Of a stretch of 64,000 nt of DNA, positions 59,831 through 64,000 are shown in pieces (the first letter of the stretch is position 1; each line of letters opens with the position of its first letter). Under the pieces are notes generated by a model. It was not told the origin of the DNA and did not search any database. It was given only the letters and a program-made list of their open reading frames with translations. Both the position numbers and the translations under genes were made by a program. The DNA comes from JAJFJD01 sp965228695 (GTDB lineage Bacteria > Pseudomonadota > Alphaproteobacteria > UBA8366). The stretch covers positions 427,370 to 491,369 of the forward strand of contig CBDDIB010000001.1 in the NCBI GenBank assembly GCA_965228695.1, written 5' to 3'.

Positions 59831-60281
59831 CCAGAGGTCAGATATCAGGAATCAGGGATCAGGACGGCGCTGCCCGCCCTGGCTCGTGTGCAAACCCTGA
59901 AGCATCTTGGCAATCGAACGATACTCGTCCCGCCAATGCTTCAACGTCGGCTCGTCAATGTATCCGAGATCAAAACAATACCGCACCCAAACCTGCATTT
60001 CGTCCGCCGAGCCAATCGACATCATCAAATAACGTCTGTACTCGGCCTTCGAAAGCCGCTGCTTGCCGAACCCTTCGGCGATGTTCACCGGGATCGATTT
60101 CGATGCCCGGCGCATCTGATCACCAAGAGCGCGTTGTTCGATATCGGGAAAGCCTAAACTCGCCCGATGAACGACCAGAGACAAACGATACGCACGTTGA
60201 AAGACATCTAAATCCTCAAACGATCGAACCATTATCTCCAATCATCCCTCTGATACCTGATTACTGATAACTGACCTCTGG
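59831..60281 (-). other. 23S rRNA intervening sequence (helix 45)
   Basis: The insert is bounded by the inverted repeat CCAGAGGTCAG (59831-59841) / CTGACCTCTGG (60271-60281), extended by imperfect pairing of TATCAGGAATCAGGGATCAGG with CTGATTACTGATA-type sequence. The minus strand reads CACCGAAGCTGCGGATT on one side and AGTGGTAGCGGAGCGTTCCGT on the other, which places it at helix 45 (about E. coli position 1170), a known IVS site. It encodes an S23-type protein. Confidence 0.88.
59852..60232 (-). CDS. S23-type 23S rRNA intervening-sequence protein (four-helix bundle)
   Basis: The product is 126 aa from the ATG at 60232, with GGAG just upstream (a TTG three codons earlier is possible). Sequence FEDLDVFQRAYRLSLVVHRASLGFP, DQMRRASKSIPVNIAEGFGK and SKAEYRRYLMMSIGSADEMQVWV are the conserved blocks of the S23/IVP family, a four-helix bundle encoded in IVSs of Leptospira, Coxiella and others. 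It lies wholly within the insert and reads in the same direction as the rRNA, so it is separated from ribosomal sequence once the IVS is excised. Its function is unknown. Confidence 0.9.
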   Translation of the reverse strand: MVRSFEDLDVFQRAYRLSLVVHRASLGFPDIEQRALGDQMRRASKSIPVNIAEGFGKQRLSKAEYRRYLMMSIGSADEMQVWVRYCFDLGYIDEPTLKHWRDEYRSIAKMLQGLHTSQGGQRRPDP

Positions 60282-60363
60282 AATCCGCAGCTTCGGTGGA
60301 CGACTTAAGCCCCGTTACATCTTCGGCGCAGGACGGCTGTTAGACCAGTGAGCTGTTACGCTT

Positions 60364-60400
<37 letters not shown>

Positions 60401-60907
60401 TTGTCTTGGCCTTCCCACATCCTTTCCCACTTAGTCGTCACTTAGGGACCTTAGCTGGCGGTCAGGGCTGTTTCCCTCTCGACCATGGACCTTAGCACCC
60501 ATGGTCTGTCTGCCAGGCTGTACTCCTCGGTATTCGGAGTTTGGTTAGGTTTGGTAAGACTCGCGTCCCCCTAGCCCATCCAGTGCTCTACCCCCGAGGG
60601 TAATCACCTGACGCACTACCTAAATAGTTTTCGCGGAGAACCAGCTATCTCCCGGTTTGATTGGCCTTTCACCCCTAACCACAGGTCATCCCCCCATTTT
60701 TCAACATAGGTGGGTTCGGTCCTCCAGTGCGTGTTACCGCACCTTCAACCTGCCCATGGCTAGATCACCGGGTTTCGGGTCTAATCCGACGAACTGAAAC
60801 GCCCTGTTCAGACTCGCTTTCGCTGCGCCTACACCTAACGGCTTAAGCTCGCTCGACAGATTAACTCGCTGACCCATTATACAAAAGGTACGCTGTCACC
60901 CCTCCCA

Positions 60908-60970
60908 TCAAATCGCTCCGCGATTTGAAAGTCTTTCAATAACCAACTTCAAATCGCAAAGCGATTTGAA
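60908..60970 (-). other. second 23S insert near helix 25: double hairpin
   Basis: Two hairpins share the same arms: TCAAATCGC-TCC-GCGATTTGA (60908-60928) and TTCAAATCGC-AAA-GCGATTTGAA (60948-60970), framed by CCCCTCCCA and GGGGGGG that can pair. The flanking minus-strand sequence (ACAAGCAGTTGGAG and GTGACAGCGTACCTTTTG) places it at helix 25, another known insertion-prone site. No coding potential. Confidence 0.75.
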
Positions 60971-61291
60971 AGGGGGGGCTCCAACTGCTTGTAAGCATTC
61001 GGTTTCAGGGTCTCTTTCACTCCCCTCATCGGGGTGCTTTTCACCTTTCCCTCACGGTACTGGTTCACTATCGGTCGTCAGGGAGTACTTAGGCTTGGAG
61101 GGGGGGCCCCCCATGTTCAGACAGGATTTCACGTGTCCCGCCCTACTCAAGAACACACAACAAGCAATACCCGTACGGGGCTATCACCCACTCAGGCCCG
61201 ACTTTCCAGACGGTTCCGGTCTCTTGCCATGTGCTACTGGCCTAGTCCGCGTTCGCTCGCCGCTACTGACGGAGTCTCGGTTGATGTCCTT

Positions 61292-61328
<37 letters not shown>

Positions 61329-61501
61329 GCTTCCCATGGCTATAGATTCACCACAGGATGACCCTAAAGGGCCGGGTTTCCCCATTCGGATGTCCACGGA
61401 TCAAAGCTTGCTCGCAGCTCCCCGTGGCTTTTCGCAGCGTGCCACGTCCTTCATCGCCTCCTGACGCCAAGGCATTCACCAAATGCTCTTAAACGCTTGA
61501 T

Positions 61502-61523
61502 CCAAACCATCCGTCACAATCAG
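61502..61523 (-). other. 5' arm of the 23S rRNA processing stem
   Basis: CCAAACCATCCGTCACAATC plus AG on the plus strand complements 58233-58254 with one mismatch. Confidence 0.7.
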
Positions 61524-61543
61524 GAGAGTCCTTCCCAGATTTT

Positions 61544-61572
61544 GCCCTATCGCCTGACGGCTACTTGAGAGC
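61544..61572. repeat. rRNA-spacer stem-loop repeat, copy 5
   Basis: GCCCTATCGCCTGACGGCTA then CTTGAGAGC, 29 nt, less symmetrical outer stem. Confidence 0.7.
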
Positions 61573-61658
61573 AAAACCTGATCAAACCTCTGAATCACGA
61601 CAGACTGTTCAGCGATCATAAAACCCGCGTCGCTCCAAACAGACATGAGACAAACTAC

Positions 61659-61687
61659 GCACTCATATAGGCGAAAGCCGATAGTGC
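61659..61687. repeat. rRNA-spacer stem-loop repeat, copy 6
   Basis: GCACTCATATAGGC-GAAA-GCCGATAGTGC, 29 nt. The outer stem is GCACT/AGTGC instead of GCGCT/AGCGC, a compensatory change. Confidence 0.8.
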
Positions 61688-61765
61688 ACGTAATAGTTCA
61701 CGCCCGAATCAGAGCAACTACGTCAAAACCCTCTTCACAATGTCAAACAACAAAACTCTTTGTCC

Positions 61766-61794
61766 GCGCTATCGCCTTGCGGCTACTTGAGCGC
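61766..61794. repeat. rRNA-spacer stem-loop repeat, copy 7
   Basis: GCGCTATCGCCTTGCGGCTA then CTTGAGCGC, 29 nt. Confidence 0.75.
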
Positions 61795-61838
61795 CGGCGC
61801 TAAGCGCCTGTCATCCTTCGACGAGTGTCTCTCTATGT

Positions 61839-61867
61839 GCCCTACCGCCTATCGGCTGCTTGAGGGC
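61839..61867. repeat. rRNA-spacer stem-loop repeat, copy 8
   Basis: GCCCTACCGCCTATCGGCTG then CTTGAGGGC, 29 nt. Outer stem GCCCT/AGGGC, compensatory. It stands in opposite orientation to copy 9, 5 nt away. Confidence 0.8.
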
Positions 61868-61872
61868 AATCC

Positions 61873-61901
61873 GCGCTCAAGTAGGCGAAAGCCGGTAGCG
61901 G
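61873..61901. repeat. rRNA-spacer stem-loop repeat, copy 9
   Basis: GCGCTCAAGTAGGC-GAAA-GCCGGTAGCGG, 29 nt, directly before tRNA-Ile's 3' end. Confidence 0.75.
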
Positions 61902-61908
61902 CATAAAA

Positions 61909-61985
<77 letters not shown>

Positions 61986-61995
61986 TTGTTAGTTG

Positions 61996-62029
61996 GCCCT
62001 ATCGCTCGCGATGCTCGCTACTTGAGGGC
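61996..62029. repeat. rRNA-spacer stem-loop repeat, copy 10 (long-loop form)
   Basis: 34 nt: GCCCTATCGCTCGCGATGCT then CGCTACTTGAGGGC, the same long form as copy 3 with a compensatory outer stem. Confidence 0.75.
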
Positions 62030-62033
62030 TTTC

Positions 62034-62062
62034 GCGCTCATACAGGCGAAAGCCGATAGAGC
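62034..62062. repeat. rRNA-spacer stem-loop repeat, copy 11
   Basis: GCGCTCATACAGGC-GAAA-GCCGATAGAGC, 29 nt, between the two tRNA genes. Confidence 0.75.
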
Positions 62063-62071
62063 AAACAATAC

Positions 62072-62100
62072 GCGCTCATTTAGGCGAAAGCCGGTAGCGC
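62072..62100. repeat. rRNA-spacer stem-loop repeat, copy 12
   Basis: GCGCTCATTTAGGC-GAAA-GCCGGTAGCGC, 29 nt, 5 nt from the encoded CCA of tRNA-Ala. Confidence 0.8.
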
Positions 62101-62105
62101 CACGA

Positions 62106-62181
62106 TGGTGGAGCCAACCGGGATCGAACCGGTGACCTCCTGCTTGCAAAGCAGGCGCTCTCCCAGCTGAGCTATGGCCCC
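62106..62181 (-). tRNA. tRNA-Ala (TGC), CCA encoded
   Basis: 76 nt; minus strand GGGGCCATAGCTCAGCTGGG start, anticodon loop CTTTGCAAG with TGC, TTCGATC T-loop and encoded CCA. Confidence 0.97.
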
Positions 62182-62193
62182 GAAGGGCAAACA

Positions 62194-62233
62194 GTCAGAA
62201 TCTCATGTAGCCCAAAGGGCGATAGATTCTGAC
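62194..62233. repeat. rRNA-spacer stem-loop repeat, copy 13 (extended stem)
   Basis: GTCAGAATCT-CATGTAGCCC-AAA-GGGCGAT-AGATTCTGAC, 40 nt. The inner part (TCATGTAGCCCAAAGGGCGATAG) is the repeat core; the outer stem has a different but fully complementary sequence. Confidence 0.7.
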
Positions 62234-62344
62234 TGGATAAAAGTCTTCTCGTCGAAGGAAGGGATGCGGAGGCGGCGGCCATGATGTTTTTCAGGAGTTG
62301 ATGTAAGTGAACGCGAATAGCAAAAACAAGTTCCGCTACGCACG

Positions 62345-63845
<1,501 letters not shown>

Positions 63846-64000
63846 TAAATCAGACATCCATCAATGACAGACATCCAAAAAAACACGGATCCTCGCACTC
63901 AAAGTATTACTCTTTGGCTCGCTTCAAACGTCCCAACCAGACCAAGCAGTCCAGCCGGAACACATAAAGGCTCGCTTAAAAGAGATACACAGACTGCAAA
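63846..64000 (-). other. rRNA operon leader
   Basis: The 155 nt upstream of 16S are AT-richer and should carry the leader and antitermination boxes; a GCTCTTTTAAGCGAGC-like stretch is seen on the minus strand near 63970. No promoter can be fixed because the window ends here. Confidence 0.4.

Larger units (their letters stand above)
61524..61908. other. tRNA-Ala/tRNA-Ile to 23S spacer region
   Basis: About 385 nt with five stem-loop repeat copies (61544-61572, 61659-61687, 61766-61794, 61839-61867, 61873-61901). No gene is seen. Between copies the sequence is AT-richer than the rRNA. Confidence 0.6.

Overview
The window looks like the chromosome of an alphaproteobacterium. It carries a 16S-Ile-Ala-23S-5S-fMet ribosomal operon in the usual alphaproteobacterial order, a GC-rich composition and a P-type trb/traG transfer system of the kind seen in alphaproteobacterial integrative conjugative elements (ICEs). 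The order or genus cannot be fixed by reading alone. Nearly all genes before 48 kb are on the minus strand.

Region 1 (1-9.0 kb) is the mating-pair-formation module of an ICE: traG, a CopG-like regulator, trbB, trbC, trbD, trbE, an unknown exported protein, trbJ and the start of trbL, which runs off the left edge. Region 2 (9.2-20.1 kb) is cargo. It has a classical mercury operon (merR divergent from merT-merP-two small membrane genes-merA-membrane protein) and a second MerR-led block of eight tightly coupled genes (MerR, thioredoxin-like protein, periplasmic HMA protein, outer-membrane barrel, NHL propeller, flippase-like protein, MFS transporter, gamma-glutamylcyclotransferase-like protein). 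Region 3 (20.1-30.5 kb) returns to the ICE backbone: DUF3363/VirD2-like relaxase, a candidate oriT, TraF peptidase, DUF2840, an AlpA-like HTH, a frameshifted DUF2285 gene, DUF736 with a decayed inverted copy, ParB, small ICE proteins, a PAPS-reductase-like protein and ArdC anti-restriction.

Region 4 (30.8-47.7 kb) is a metal and envelope island. It contains an isochorismatase, a broken CadR-like gene, lspA, an M23 peptidase, a CtaG/Sco/PCuAC/Sco/DUF411 copper-handling set, a DsbD (ScsB-like)/DsbA/DsbB thiol-redox set with two sister 33-residue membrane peptides, a Zn/Cd P-type ATPase with divergent CadR-like regulator, and a two-component system. Region 5 (48.2-55.5 kb) is a plus-strand operon: a cation-diffusion-facilitator membrane domain fused to an HflK domain, then HflC, a second HflK and a membrane-anchored double parvulin-like protein, followed by a stand-alone CDF exporter. 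A dead IS256-type element (56.2-57.5 kb) marks the end of the accessory DNA.

Region 6 (57.6-64.0 kb) is the minus-strand rRNA operon. Its 23S gene holds an intervening sequence in helix 45 that encodes an S23-type four-helix-bundle protein, and a smaller double-hairpin insert near helix 25. The rRNA spacers hold thirteen copies of a roughly 29-nt stem-loop repeat with compensatory changes in the stem.

The strongest candidates for undescribed biology are the CDF-HflK fusion operon, the eight-gene MerR operon and the rRNA-spacer stem-loop family. No integrase and no element boundary can be seen inside the window.
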